The notes: generated by a model from the letters alone, not told the origin. DNA of 64,000 nucleotides from Gnetum montanum (GCA_015680685.1 MNCI01004158.1:163946-227945), one strand, 5' to 3'. Counted from the stretch's first letter, positions 20,901-33,519 are shown. Translations and numbers: made by a program.

Positions 20901-22025
20901 TTATGGTTAATCAGCACTTTCTCCCAAATAAGTTGATCCCAAACCTATTTTGGGTTCATGCTTCTTAGCGACTGCATGGTTTTTTCAATATTGAACTGGA
21001 GAGATACATATGTTTGATTAAAAGTATACGTTCAGTAACTACATATAAATCATCTTCAAATTCATTGACTGTTTTAACTGTCTATACATCATAAATCATC
21101 GTCAAATCTTCCCTTACCTTAACGGTCCGACCATAATAAAGACACGAAAATAACTTCCTACTGACTATACAGTACCTAGAGATTTAAAATACTGAAATGT
21201 CAGCTGTAATACCTAAAGCAAAGGACAAATTGTGCTTGCAGAATTTAATGTTATGCAACATATCCCGTCTCAAGGCAGGGGGTGATAGGCTTAGCATGTA
21301 GGAATTTGGATCAATCCAGGAATGCTCACCTCGCTGAAGCATTTAAAGACGCATTTTTCAGTTCAATCAAATTCAAGATGCTCAGAGACTCAAGTCACCA
21401 AGAATAAGCTGGAAAAGTACCACGCCAGAAAGATTTTCTCTATGATTTCTATATATTATTATCTTCCTTAAAGATTTCTTTTTACCAATTGCATTCTTCC
21501 AACACCTTAAATATAATAGTTATTTTTCTCATGGATGGATAAATGTCTCTGCATAAAGCTGTATCAGAATAGCATGGCATGGCTGGAAGAATTTAATTTG
21601 TAATTTGCAAGTCGTAAGACACATGCTCTATCTAACTAACAACTATCTTACCAACAATAACATAGAATACCATATGTTTTAAAATTTGGCTAAGAATTTT
21701 CATCCCACATTGCTAGAATGATTGCTTGCTTATCTTTAAAGCATGTAGTTTGTGGTTTCAAAGTCATAGGTTTAGCATCCAAAGTTACCTTGCAATGGTT
21801 AGATTATTCATATTTTATAAGAGAAGATGTGAGTTTGATACCTACCATTGCTTATCAATATCAATCATGGAGTAGTTTTGGCGTGAGTAGCTTTTATAGT
21901 GGACCACATCTACCTTGTTGTGTCCATTCATAATGAGTCACATCTACCGTATTGTGCCCTAATGTAGGTAAGGGGGTTGCTATGAGTCCACTTTTATAGT
22001 GAGCCACATCTAACTTGCAATGTGG
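17953..22025. other. Unassigned AT-rich sequence between elements E and C
   Basis: No gene or element could be assigned. 18841-19065 is a short open stretch with a PSYVDDVALI string, superficially like an RT active site but without supporting neighbours. 20040-20140 resembles 57030-57135 over roughly 100 bases. A small degenerate repeat (ttttatagtg-a-ccacatctacc) occurs three times at 21885-22015. Short open frames elsewhere look random. Confidence 0.4.
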
Positions 22026-22030
22026 GTAGG

Positions 22031-22413
22031 TGTTGAATCATCATTATTTGATCGTGTTGATAAGATATTGTCAACATGACCCCGTCGACAGGATCTCGTT
22101 GATGTGATCCTACTGACATGGGGTTTGACCTGATAACATGTACCTGTCAACGAGGCACCCTATTTCCACCTATAAATATGCACCTGCCCACCACATTTAT
22201 TGCAATCTGTTCATAGTTGTAGCAAAGCGCTTACAATTTTTCCTCTGAGAATTAAAATATTTTTTAAGTGCTTGTAGTGGGAGTTAAAGAGTGTATAGAT
22301 CTTTATTCGAGCATTGTTGTACCTGAGCATTTAAGTGTGGATGATAATAAAGGTGAGCTTTTCTGATAAACCTTGCAGCACTTGGACTAGATTAATTATT
22401 TTCTTATGCATTT
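22031..22413 (+). repeat. Element C 5' LTR, left part
   Basis: Aligns with the 3' LTR of C from 42330 onward (shared CCTATAAAT, aagagtgtatagatc, cttttctgataaaccttgca, gactagattaattatt). Broken at CATTT (22409-22413) by element B; resumes at 29512. U3 carries GTCGAC/GTCAAC/GTTGAT words (about 22070-22160) ahead of TATAAATA (22171-22178). Confidence 0.9.
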
Positions 22414-23019
22414 TGATGGGACACGATATCACATGGGCCGCGATATCACATCCCCCACGATATTGCATCTTACCTTGCGATATCGCAAATGCGATATCGC
22501 AGTGCATCGCCAAATCTATAAATAAGAGGCGGCTCTCCCTTGTTTCTAAATCTAGGCCTAGACCATAGCGAAACTCTGGTAGTTTTACCTCTCCAGAGAT
22601 AGAATAATTTCCATGTGCCCATAGTAGGAACTCCAAAGTGAACGGATCTTTATTCGAAAAAATATTGTACCTAAACACAAGTTTGTGTACGGAAATAAAG
22701 ACGAACTTCTTGGATAAACCTTGCAGTGCATGGACTAAGCTAGATAGGACTTTACTTATTTTTATTTATTGTTTATCATTTAAATTATTTATTAGTTAAT
22801 TAAATCTCTCTCAACCCTTCTCCCATAGTTAAGTGCATTCAGTACGACCGCTTCGAGCACATGCGTTACGCTTGGTGATCCTAGTAACAAATAGCGTTTG
22901 GTAACCAAGGTTGCATTGGTTCAGGGTGTGAACNCACTTAGTCTGCGGAGTTCGACCAGATCGCGCGTGTAACGCTCGTATTCATATGGTTGAGTGTAGG
23001 GGTACCTCACCACTCATCA
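22414..23019 (+). repeat. Element B 5' LTR (with a hidden gap at N 22934)
   Basis: 606 bases against 863 in the 3' LTR (28644-29506). The sequences align up to gaac/N at 22934. About 257 bases present in the other LTR (29195-29420) are absent, and alignment resumes at cacttagtctg. U3 has about five GATATC palindromes within CGATATCG/CGATATCA; TATAAATA is at 22517-22524. Ends CTCATCA at 23019. Confidence 0.9.
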
Positions 23020-23038
23020 TTGGCACCATTGCCAGGGA
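23020..23038 (+). other. Element B primer-binding site
   Basis: ttggcaccattgccaggga directly follows the LTR end. It resembles the tggcgccgttgccgggga site of Athila-type elements (pairing usually given as tRNA-Asp), with CpG positions decayed. Confidence 0.8.
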
Positions 23039-23165
23039 CTAAGTTGTTTGTGCGCTAAGTAGAACATAGGAAATCACTCACATCGTTGGGAAGCTTAAAC
23101 GAACCCTTAGGGTTAATCATACAAAAAATAACATAACAACAAACAGCACACAGAATTAAACTAAG

Positions 23166-25706
23166 ATGTCTTCTTCTCATAAGAGCACTTCACCACCTAG
23201 GGATCACACTAGAGACAGTCGGTGGCACCAAACACATAACCAAAATCCACCAGTTCCTCAACAGTATCGGGTGGTATATACTCATCACGATAAGTATATA
23301 CCCAATTTTACTTTTATCCTCCATCAGGATGAACAACTATGTTGAAGAGACTTGCAAGGTAACACAGTGTTACCTCCAGATTGAGCAGTCCCTAACATGC
23401 TTCTTCGTGCTCTTGCACAGATAGACATGATGCAGCTATACGCTGAATACATTGCAAAAGATTATGACATAAGGGATTACCATCCCATAGCAACGCAACA
23501 TCAATGGGACTTGCGCTAGGAGAGTTATCACACATTGTTGAAGGGCAAAGAACCCCGCAACGCTTTGCCTATCATAAGAGAAGTTAAGGGTGGTGAACCT
23601 ATCTCCATAGGTTCTCCACAAAATGATGTTCCCCCTCCTAACGAAAGTGAGGAGGTGGTGTATCAAAACCTACACTCTACGATTCACAACCCTGGTTCTG
23701 ATACCCACGAACACCAAGTGTTCAATGAGGGAACACAAACAAAAGATAAGGACGAGCATTCTGATTGTCATCACGATCGGGGTTGGGATCACCAAAGAGA
23801 AGGCAGAAGACATCGCCATGGCGATGGCTCTCCTTCTTCTTCCCCTTCATCACATCATTCATCCTCTCCTTCCAGATCAGGACGCAGTCACAAAGAACAC
23901 AATGGTGAGGATAAGGGTAAGCAAAATGAGAGACCTCGACGAGAGAGTCGAGAGCGAGGACAAGAGCACTCTAGAGAGTCAAGGCATGAAAGAAGGGAAA
24001 GTAAGGAAACACGTAGGCATCATAGACATCATGAGAGAGATGATCATGACGAGCCCCTACTTGCCACCTGAAGTATGTTATATATTACGGAGGCTGTGAG
24101 AATACCTACAAGGCACCAAAAAGATGCTAGGATCAAGAGATTGGATATGAATAATATCTCACGCTTCAAGGGGGGATACAATGCTGATCTGCAAAATCAC
24201 TTACAGGCATTCCAAGATGCCTGTGCCTTGCAGAATATTGAAAATGAGTGGCCGAAGTTAAAGTTGTTCCCTAGGACACTCATAAAAGAAGTAGAGAGTT
24301 GGTACCGATCCTTAGAACCGGAAACCATTAGGAGATGGAGTACAATTTTAGAATTGTTCAATGATAAATATCAAATGTACTCCAGAGTGTCCAACTTGCG
24401 TAAGCAGATCCAAGGATGGAAGCAGGGTACTCATGAACCCTTGGATGCTGCGATGGATGGATATTATGCATTACTACATCGTTGCCCGGGCCATGGTTAA
24501 GCACAACGGGATCAACTCCACCACCTCGTAGATGGGCTAAGACACGAAATTAGGAGAACCCTTGGGACATATGCCCAAGAGAGATTATCTGAACTTAGAT
24601 CCCATGAAGTTCATAGATTGTTGGAGCAAGTAGCTAAAGAAGAAGGGGAGCTACAGAAAAGAGAAAGTGTGGAAGACTATAACCGTGATCCTTCCCTTCG
24701 AAAGAAGGGAGTGAGATTCTGCGATGAAGAGGATGAGTCACCACTCGAAGATTTGGTGAATAGAAAAACCTTACCGCTTCAGAAATTAACAACGGAAGTG
24801 TCGGCCAAGGTAGATCTAATGTGGGACTCCATAGAAAGTAGGTTTGAAACTGTTTTAAAAGTCGTAGAGGAGTCTAAGGAATGAAGTAGTGACCATGACA
24901 AGCAAAAGTGGAGAGATTCAGGCCATGCACGTGACAATGGTAAGGGAAAAATGACTATCGCCGATGAGGTTGTGGATTCTGACACAGACAATGATGGTGG
25001 ATATGAGATCTACCAATATGACCATCCTAAGGGATGTTGCCCAATAATCTCACATCTACAAGAGTCTGGGGTGTATGCACTCAACCCAAGACTTAACAAA
25101 CGATAAGCACCCCATCGATTACCTTATCCCCAAGGTAACCCAAGGTAGTTCCACCAATCGTTAGCATATTATCCAAGTGGAACTCTACCACAACCTATCG
25201 GGAAACATCAACAGTGGCAACACCCACAGTCATGGGGGATGCCACCGCCTAGACAACAATACCCTTACCGGCAACCAGATCCTTATGGCTACTACGTGCA
25301 GCAACCGGTTTCTCCAAGTGACTCTATGGATCACGCAACCCCACAACGTCACTACCAAGTTTAGGAGTATTTTAGAACTCCTTCTCCTACAGATGACATA
25401 CCACATGCATACCATCCTCCGAATCCATCCGCCTCTCTTACGCCGGTAGTTCCACTACCTCCCGCTCCAACAATGCAAGGGAAACTCCCCACTCAACTAC
25501 AGCAACATAATGCTACGAGAGTTGTAAACCTTCAACCTACTACTAGTTCTAACAATCACAAGAAGAGAAGACCTTTCTTCAGAACCAAAAGCCCAAAAAA
25601 GCTCTCACAACCACAAGCGGTTGAGTCTGTGTACGCTCCTCCAACAATTAAGGCTTCGGAGCTCCTTCAAACCAACAACAGAGCTCAACGCATACGGTTA
25701 TGTTAA
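23166..25706 (+). pseudogene. Element B gag
   Basis: Start MSSSHKSTSPPRD at the ATG at 23166, about 130 bases after the PBS; C gag has the same start (MSSSHKDDSPSK). One frame runs to about 25700 with scattered TGA/TAG/TAA. Order: N-terminal region; Ser/His/Arg-rich low-complexity block (23760-24050); gag domain (24130-24480: MNNISRFKGGYN, HLQAFQDACAL, WYRSLEPETIRRW, LFNDKYQMYSRVSNLRKQI); acidic/coiled segment (24600-24880); Pro/Gln/Tyr-rich C-terminus (25100-25600). No CCHC knuckle was found. It would form the particle shell. Confidence 0.82.
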
Positions 25707-26221
25707 CACATACCGTTACCAACTAGATCAAGGTAGGCCACCTTCCCAGGAAACTCTCTGAACCTGGAAGTCCCTTAATCTACCTCCAAGTCACTAGGAA
25801 CGAACCTCATAAGTCTCTTCTTGACTCAGGTTATGGAGTCAAATTAATCTCACGAGAAATGTATCAAGCCTGAAACCTGCCTCCACTTAAGAAGAGCAAT
25901 ATTCAACTAGAGCTAGCAGACCAGTCCATCACCATTCCCTTGGGATTGGTGGAGGACATCATTACTACTGTGTGTGGTTGGTCATACCCAGCTGATTTCC
26001 TAGTGATAGAAGTCAACAGCAACAAAGGGGACTTCCCAATTATAATGGGAAGGGCATGGCTGAGTACAATAGACACATGCCTAGGAATCCACGATCTTTC
26101 CTTGGAAATATCTAAGGTAAACATTTATGGAAATATTGAGAAGAAGAAAGTTCCATGCATCACAAATAGTGACTCAGAGGATGATGACATGGAGGAATGC
26201 TCAACATCTCCTACATGCAAC
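25707..26221 (+). pseudogene. Element B protease
   Basis: The active-site region, in a different frame from gag, reads LLDSGYGVKLISREMYQA at about 25815-25870 (D-S-G kept). Then comes LPPLKKSNIQLELADQSI, and 25940-26221 covers GLVEDIITTVCGWSYPADFL, FPIIMGRAWLSTIDTC and an acidic tail. The C element carries the same domain at 33520-34020. The frame change between gag and protease may be natural or decay. Confidence 0.8.
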
Positions 26222-28643
26222 TAGTATGCACAAGGAAATCAGATACAAAGGTGCCTATATGTAGCAACCACACAACAAGAGAACACCTAGTGGTTGATAG
26301 TTGATCAAGAGAGCAGCCCACCAACATGCATGCAACGAACTGGGGGAACAACCTGTACCCACAACGAAGGCATAGATACATTGGAGTATGAGCATTGCCA
26401 ACTTCCAACCTTTAACTTGAGAACACCAATTGGGAGAAGTTGGACACTTCTAAAAAATTCAAATAGGCATTCATTATTTTAGATCTCTCCCTTTCCATTC
26501 AGTCATGGGGGAGATGGCCACCTATGCTAATCATTTGGGGCCCTTAGTTCTTTTTAATTTTTTTTTTTACACGTTTTTGTTTTACAAGTTTTTTTTTTAC
26601 ACATTTTTGTTTTACACGTTTTTGTTTTGCACATTTTTATTTGACAAATTTCTTTTAAATTTTCTTGTTTTTGTTTTACAACATCGTTTATACCTTTTTC
26701 ATTTCTTTGTGTGTGTGTTATGCATCTTGTCAAGTTTGTCATTTAATAAGTGTTCTTCATGATGGTATGAACTGTTTTTCTATTGATTGTTAATGTTTGG
26801 TTTTTACCTTTAAGTTACGATGATGATACTAAGGTATGGTTCATTTGATAAGCAGGCAATGAGTCCATTTCATCCATACATCCACATATTTCTATGGTCT
26901 CTCTCAGCTTGGAAATGTACAGTCCCTTTTTAAACAAGAACTATCAACGAATCGGTGACTGGGAATTTCCCAAACTAAGGAAGGACTCAAGGATTGAAAA
27001 GGGTTTGACTTCAAGGGAACTTGATGCATTTGTGTTGGCCATTCTCTTGGGTGCTTGGATGTTTTCTTCTTGATTTTTCCTTCCCATTCCAACATTGCTC
27101 CATTATTGGGAAGCTGAGTGAATAAAAATAACAAGTCTTTGCATAGTGTGGTTCTCACGTATAAACACAGAAAAACAAAAAAAATAGTGAGGATTCAAAG
27201 CACATCCCTTAGACAAAATAATCATTTGGGCTACAAGCACTGGTTATGGAACTAAAATAAACATGTTCCCTCTAACTAAGGCACTTCTCGCTTCCCATTC
27301 TCTCCTCCTCCATTTTGTCGAAATGGTGGTGGCTTGTTGGTGAAGGCATTCTTGTTACTTCAAGGGGATGGATTGGATGAATGCATTAATGNNNNNNNNN
27401 NNNNNNNNNNNNNNNNNNNNNNNNNNNNNNNNNNNNNNNNNNNNNNNNNNNNNNNNNNNNNNNNNNNNNNNNNNNNNNNNNNNNNNNNNNNNNNNNNNNN
27501 NNNNNNNNNNNNNNNNNNNNNNNNNNNNNNNNNNNNNNNNNNNNNNNNNNNNNNNNNNNNNNNNNNNNNNNNNNNNNNNNNNNNNNNNNNNNNNNNNNNN
27601 NNNNNNNNNNNNNNNNNNNNNNNNNNNNNNNNNNNNNNNNNNNNNNNNNNNNNNNNNNNNNNNNNNNNNNNNNNNNNNNNNNNNNNNNNNNNNNNNNNNN
27701 NNNNNNNNNNNNNNNNNNNNNNNNNNNNNNNNNNNNNNNNNNNNNNNNNNNNNNNNNNNNNNNNNNNNNNNNNNNNNNNNNNNNNNNNNNNNNNNNNNNN
27801 NNNNNNNNNNNNNNNNNNNNNNNNNNNNNNNNNNNNNNNNNNACTCTTCAAATGTGGGTTTGTCAGGGCATTAAAGGCATGAGCCTGCTTTGGGGAGGAC
27901 CCACTAACATTCCTATTTGGTGCACCAGTTAAATTCTTTCCCTTAACATTTTTGCAATTCACTCTATTTTGTTCATTTCCATCTTGACATCCATTTCATT
28001 GATGTTATAGTTGTCTCTTTTTCTCCGTCTTTCTTGTTCTTTATTCTTTCTCCATTCTATCACTACCAGAGTTTCACTCTTAGTCATGGGTGACCGGACC
28101 CAAATTTTTTCAATTTTCTCCTAACCCCTACACCTTCAATAGCCACTATGATATCTCCAGATCTGTATCAGCCATACCACAACTTAGCCAATGGACCTTT
28201 CACCAAAGTAAGGTATCAATTGCATTATGATTCATTTACCCTTGCTAATATAAGATTGTGTTGTGTGTGCAGATGGCAATCATACAACAACAGATTGGAT
28301 CTGGAGGGAACATTTGGAATGGATCAGTGCTAAAGTAGCTATGTAAGGAACGAGATGGATGGCGTGCTTACGGATAGATAATGAAAGACACAATCTTGGC
28401 ATTGGCAGTAGCAAACTTCTTCTCTCTTCTCTCTTCTCTCTTAGCTGCCAAATAAGGCCTGATGTCAAATGTATAAGGTGTTCACTCTTATTTTCATGAA
28501 CACCATTTTTTTCATGTTCTGTAATGATGATCCGTTCACATGTCATCCCATTCACCATTAGTTCCATTTGAGTCAATAATCCCACACCTTCCTAATATTT
28601 TGTAAGGAACTCAAGGATGAGTTTTTATTCAGTCATGGGGGTA
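26222..28643 (+). other. Element B non-coding remainder: pol deletion junction, T-rich spacer, N run, 3' leader
   Basis: After a protease-linked tail alignable with C to about 34300, the sequence jumps at about 26475 to the equivalent of C 37205, so RT-RNH-INT (about 2.9 kb in C) is gone. Then follow ttttgttttacac-type T-rich repeats (26540-26670, also at C 37285-37360), the spacer block at 26900-27390, the N run 27393-27842, and the 3' leader with tcaaggatgagtttt and polypurine tract tcatgggggta (28633-28643). ORF2 is absent. Confidence 0.7.
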
Positions 28644-29506
28644 TGATGGGACACGATATCGCATGGGCCACGATATCGCATCTGCCGTGATATCGCATCC
28701 CCCGCAATATCACGTACGTGATATCGCATCTTCCCCTGTGATATCGCATACATGATATCGCAATGCATCGCCAAATCTATAAATAAGAGGCAGCTCTCCC
28801 TTGTTTCTAAATTTAGGCCTAGACCATAATAAAACTCTGGTAGTTTTACCTCCCTAGAGATAGAATAATTTCCATGTGCCTGCAGTAGGAACTCCAAAGT
28901 GAACGGATCTTTATTCGAGCAAATATTGTACCTAAACACAAGTTTGTGTACGAAAATAAAGACGAACTTCTTGGATAAACCTTGCAGTGCATGGACTAAG
29001 CTAGATAGGACTTTACTTATTATTATATATTATTTATCATTTAAATGCTTTATTAGTTGATTAAATCTCTCTCAACCCTTCTCCCATAGTTAAGTGCATT
29101 CAGTACGATTGCTTCAAGCACGTGTGTTACGCTTGGTGATCCTAGTAACGAATAACGTTTGGTAACCAAGGTTGCATTGGTTCAGGGTGTGAACAGTAAG
29201 TGGGAACTGAAACGGATGCTAGGTTAATTAAGGCTTAGTTAGTTAGTTAAAGTTAGTTAATTAGTCTCTTCACCCTTCACCTCATTAGCATAGGAGATAA
29301 AATAGAAAAGATATAAAAATCATATACCTCAAACTTACTTAACCATACAACCGTGACAAATACAAGTAAGTTTGGGAAGACAACGAACGATTAACCTTAA
29401 GTGTTCCATGAGGCGTGTAGGCACTTAGTCTGCAGAGTTCGACCGGATCGCGCATGTAAGGCTCGTATTCTTATGGTTAAGTGTAGGGGTACCTTGCCAC
29501 TAATCA
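28644..29506 (+). repeat. Element B 3' LTR
   Basis: Starts TGATGGGACACG after the polypurine tract and ends TAATCA at 29506. U3 (28655-28760) has six GATATC palindromes, most inside CGATATCG or TGATATCG, and one CACGTACGTG. TATAAATA is at 28778-28785. It serves as the full-length reference for the gapped 5' copy. Confidence 0.92.
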
Positions 29507-30005
29507 CATTTAATATTTCAGCAATTTAATTTAAATTTTTTAAGTAATTAATTAATATCTATTAAATAGCACACATAAGTACAACCACTTTAAGCACATG
29601 TTTAATGGCTGGTAATCCTAGCAATGGTTAACATTTGGTAACCCAGTGGCACTATACATGTTCAAGATGTGTACAACAAGTGGGAACAGATGCTTATGGT
29701 AGGATTAGTTAAGTGATAGCTAGTTACTAGATTAGTTAAATAATTAATTACTTTATTCTTTATTCTTGTTCATTAGGTGACTTAATTCATAAAATAGAAA
29801 ATGATAAAAATTATATGCCTTAGTTATACTTAACCATACCCTTGAACTTCACAACTAAAACTAGGAAGACAATGATTGCAATGGTTAGTTTCACCTCCTA
29901 GAACTAGTGTACTAAGAAACCTAAAGTCTTTGGAAATCAACCAGATCGTTGAGTGAACGCTAGTGATTCGTATGGTTGAGCATAGGGTATACTCGTTGCT
30001 CACCA
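29507..30005 (+). repeat. Element C 5' LTR, right part (with CATTT duplication)
   Basis: Resumes the LTR of C after element B. The first five bases repeat the target CATTT, then the sequence aligns with 42668-43160 of the 3' LTR (shared gataaaaattatatgcct, taccttgaacttcacaa-like and ggtatactc blocks). Ends GCTCACCA at 30005, where the 3' LTR has GCTCATCA. Confidence 0.9.
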
Positions 30006-30024
30006 TTAGCACTGTTGCTGAGGA
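30006..30024 (+). other. Element C primer-binding site
   Basis: ttagcactgttgctgagga follows the LTR directly; it is a mutated form of the Asp-type site seen in B and D (ttggcaccattgcca). Confidence 0.7.
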
Positions 30025-30158
30025 CCTTAGCTAGATACATGCACTATCTAAGGCTTAGTGATAATTATTCAACATCGTTGGATCGAACCTTAAAGAAGTA
30101 ATCATTCTAAGTAATAATAATAATATTAAAAGCACACTATTTTTTATTTTAATCCAAA

Positions 30159-33100
30159 ATGTCTTCTTCTCACAAGGATGATTCTCCATCAAAATTCGAG
30201 TACACATCCAATCAAAGGAATAAATGATCAAGTAGCCAATGCCCTAACAATGTTGAATGGTATATACTCATCTTAATAAATATGTGTCAAACTTCACATT
30301 CATCCTACATCAGGAAGAATAGATGTAGTGGAGGGACATGGAGGACAACATTGTGTTGTTGCTCCATCAATCAGTTCTTGCAATGCTCCAAGAAACTCTT
30401 ATGAGGTTGGGCATCCAGGGGCTCCATGTTGAATACTGTTGGTGACTGTTGGGACGAGACCACCAACGAGTGTCCTCGAACAGGATTTAGGTGCTTGCTG
30501 GTCTCTGGCAGCACCAAGGCCCAGATACCTCCAAATAGACTCAATAGTTAATGCGAATATGTGTGTGTGCTGTTGTGGTGTGTTGTTGTGAAAAATGAAA
30601 CGATTGGGTTGTGTGTAAAACTATAAATGACTTATCTTAAATAGATTCAACCAACTTTACAAAGTACTGTGAGCTGTTGAGAGTTTCTATTTTGTTCGAT
30701 TACCTAGTCTATGCAGTCCTTATAATACCTACTTGTAACAAATAAAGTTTTGCAAAAACATTTGAGCACAACTCTACGAATCTACTTCTAATTTTCCCCA
30801 GAGAAAGAGATAGTTCCACAAGAAAACTAGAAATAGAGTGAGATTTAATGGAAATAGAAAGAAGAGAAAAAGAAAGCAGATTTGAGTAAAGATCTCAAAT
30901 GTTTAAACAAGGTAAAATGATACGAGTAAACACTTCGCAATAAAGCTATCCCAAATTCAATAACTACGAATTGTTTAAACTTCCAAGGCTCAAATAAGCA
31001 ATTTCTTCAAGANAAGAGCAATCTAAAAATCCCAAAATTACTTTCCAAGCATGATACTATCTAAACCACTAGCTAAATAATTTAAACAAAATAAAAAAAA
31101 AACATAACTCACAGGACTATGACAAAGAGGCTGAAATGTTGTCTTTAACAAGTCATCTTACAAGCAATCTTTCACAATGTCTTCGTTACAAATGCTTTTT
31201 TTTCCCCCTTCCTAGCCACCAAGACCCTTGAAGCCTTTTTCTAGGGTCTCATAGGTAGTTAGATATTACAAAATATCTTGGGTAACTTCTTTCCCAAGTA
31301 AGGAAGTTATAACTTGCCCAACAAGTTAGGAGATATTACTTGCCCAACAAGTAAGGAAGTTATAACTTATACATGAAGTTAGAAGAAAATAATGCTAACA
31401 TTGGCATGTGTCCTTACAAATATTTCTTTCATAAGAAGTCACAACCTATATAATAATTTTAGGAAATAAAGCCAAAATCTCTATCCTTCTTAATTCATTT
31501 AACTTTAGTCCAAGATCAAGTTTCTCAAACACCATGATGGCCATTGCAATAAGCGCTCCATACAATTGTCATTTTATTTTTGTTGCATGTGAGAAAATAT
31601 ACTAAAATTATTTTTAGCCACCAAACCATATGAAATTGGAACTTTATTTTGTTACTTCAATTTCATGCATTCAGGTTCATCCTCATCTTCAACCCAAACA
31701 TGTCTTCCTTAACCAGATTCAGTTGTCCACGATTCCTCCTTATTATCTCTTTTAATCCTCATCTTCAACCCAAACATGTCTTTCTTAACCAAATCTCCCA
31801 GACATTGCTGCAGAGGCCACTGTTGGCTTGGAAGCCAAATGTTCCCCAGCTCAGAAGGTATGCTACCTGTTCCATGAAATGGCCAAAATGTGCCAACAAA
31901 TACGTTGTGCAAGATCACAACTCCAAGGATTACCATCCCATTGAGGCACAATGCAAAAGAGATCGACAACAGAAGAGGCGCTATGAAGTTGTAAAGGAGA
32001 AATAATTCAATAACCCCTTCTTCTTGTTAGGCCAAAAGGATAGTGAGGATCCATTCTCTAGGGGTTCTCATTTCACTAACTCTCCTCCCCTTAGTTTTGA
32101 TGAAAGGGGCTTGAACCAAAATCTATAGTCCACTATAAATCATGGGGGATCCAAAGGTGGGATTCATGGTATGGACGAGGATAAGCATCATGATGATGAT
32201 CATGGCCATGCCCATCAAAGAGGAAGCGGCAAGCATCATGGTGATGTTAGTCCTCCTTCCTCTTCTCCTTCATCATCCTATTCCTCCTCTAGCTTCGACC
32301 AAAGCCATAGAGGACATGATAGTGATGGAGGTGACTAGTAGGATAGAGACGATCGTAGGGCCCATTGGACTAGTCAAGATTAAGGGGATGGGCATTCAAG
32401 GGAGGCCCACCACCATGAGAGAAGGGACAGGTAAGGGCGTCATAGGCATCATGGCCATCGCAGAGACCATGATTGTGATGAGCCTTTACTTGCAACTTAA
32501 AATATGCTAAACATCACAAAGGCAATGAGAATTTCAACTTGGCATTTGAAAGATAGTAGAATAAAGCAACTGGATATGAACAATATGCCTAAGTTTGAAG
32601 GTGGATACAACTCAAATCTACAAAACCATCTCCAAGCCTTTCACAATGTCTGTGCCTTGCAGAATGTGGAAAATGACTAGCAAAAATTAAAGTTGTTCCC
32701 AAGGACACTCATAAAAGAAGCAAAAAGCTAATCCTAATCCTTGAAGCCAGAATCAATCTGTAGATGGAGTATAATGCTTGAGCTTTTTAATGACAAGTAT
32801 CAGACATACTCCCAAGTGTTTAACCTAAGACAGTAGATCCAAGGATGGAAAAAAGAAACACATGAACCCTTGGATGTAGCCATGGGTAGGTACTATTCTC
32901 TTTTGCATAGATGTCTTAGCCATGATTATTATCAAAGGAAGCAACTTTACCATATCATAAATGGACTCCAATCAAAAACAAGAACTCTTGGGGTCTATGC
33001 AATTAGAGGTAATCCAAGAGTTGGTAGAACTCTAAATCCTAAATTAGCCAAAATACAAGCACCCAGAAAATTATCTTATCCTCAAGGCAATCTTAAGCAA

Positions 33101-33500
33101 TTCCACCAACAGCAAGCCACTATCCAAGTGGATCTCCACCACAATTGTATAAGTAGTACCATCAGTGACAGCATCCATAGTCATGGGGGATGCCACCACC
33201 AAGGCAATAGTACCCTTACAACAACCTAATCCATATGGGTACCATGTTCAGCAACCCATGTCTCTGCATGACTCTTCTAGTCACACTTTATTCCAACATC
33301 ACTACTACCCATCCATGGCACCAAAATACTACCATGGCTATTAACTTACAACCAACTCCTCAACTAAGTGGTTCTAAAACCAAATCCCAAAAAAGAAAAT
33401 TCTTCCAAACCAATAGGCCTACAAAGCCCTCATAAACTCATGCGGCTGATAACACTACTTCTCCCTCATCCTCTACATCAAATCCATTTGAGTTCCCTTC
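30159..33500 (+). pseudogene. Element C gag, interrupted by a solo-LTR-like insertion
   Basis: Starts MSSSHKDDSPSKFEYTSNQR at 30159. The N-terminal region runs to 30436, is interrupted by 30437-31898, and continues at 31899 with VVQDHN...KDYHPIEAQC, aligning with B gag (AKDYDIRDYHPIATQ). Then come an Asp/His/Ser-rich block (32150-32340), the gag domain (32570-32900: MNNMPKFEGGYN, NHLQAFHNVCALQN, LFNDKYQTY) and a Pro/Gln/His-rich C-terminus (33040-33440). Many stops and frameshifts occur. It is the same protein family as B and D gag. Confidence 0.78.
30437..31898. mobile_element. Solo-LTR-like insertion in gag of element C
   Basis: 1,462 bases starting TGTTGG and ending CCAACA (perfect 6-bp terminal inverted repeat of TG...CA form), flanked by AATAC on both sides (30432-30436, 31899-31903). 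Removing it restores continuity with B gag. Inside: a TATAAATGA word at about 30624, an AATAAAG word at about 30737, and a 38-bp direct repeat (tcctcatcttcaacccaaac) at about 31677 and 31757. No coding domain. The family is different from the surrounding LTRs. The strand follows from TATA/AATAAA as plus, but weakly. Single N at 31013. Confidence 0.8.
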
Positions 33501-33519
33501 AAAATAAACACCTCTTAAA

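Larger units (their letters stand above)
22414..29506 (+). mobile_element. Element B: Athila-like element lacking RT-INT, nested in the 5' LTR of C
   Basis: TGATGGGACACG at 22414 to CTCATCA-type end TAATCA at 29506, flanked by CATTT on both sides (22409-22413 and 29507-29511). The uninterrupted site is preserved in the 3' LTR of C (tatgcatttaatatt, about 42660). Contains LTRs, PBS, gag and protease; RT, RNase H, INT and ORF2 are missing. So B is younger than C and non-autonomous. Confidence 0.92.

Noticed and set aside
26505-26762. Small protein rich in Phe/Tyr/Leu (FYTFLF repeats)
   Set aside because: T-rich ttttgttttacac repeat within the B spacer, present also in C as non-coding sequence.
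27334-27962. Long open frames across 27393-27842
   Set aside because: They are made of Ns; nothing can be read.
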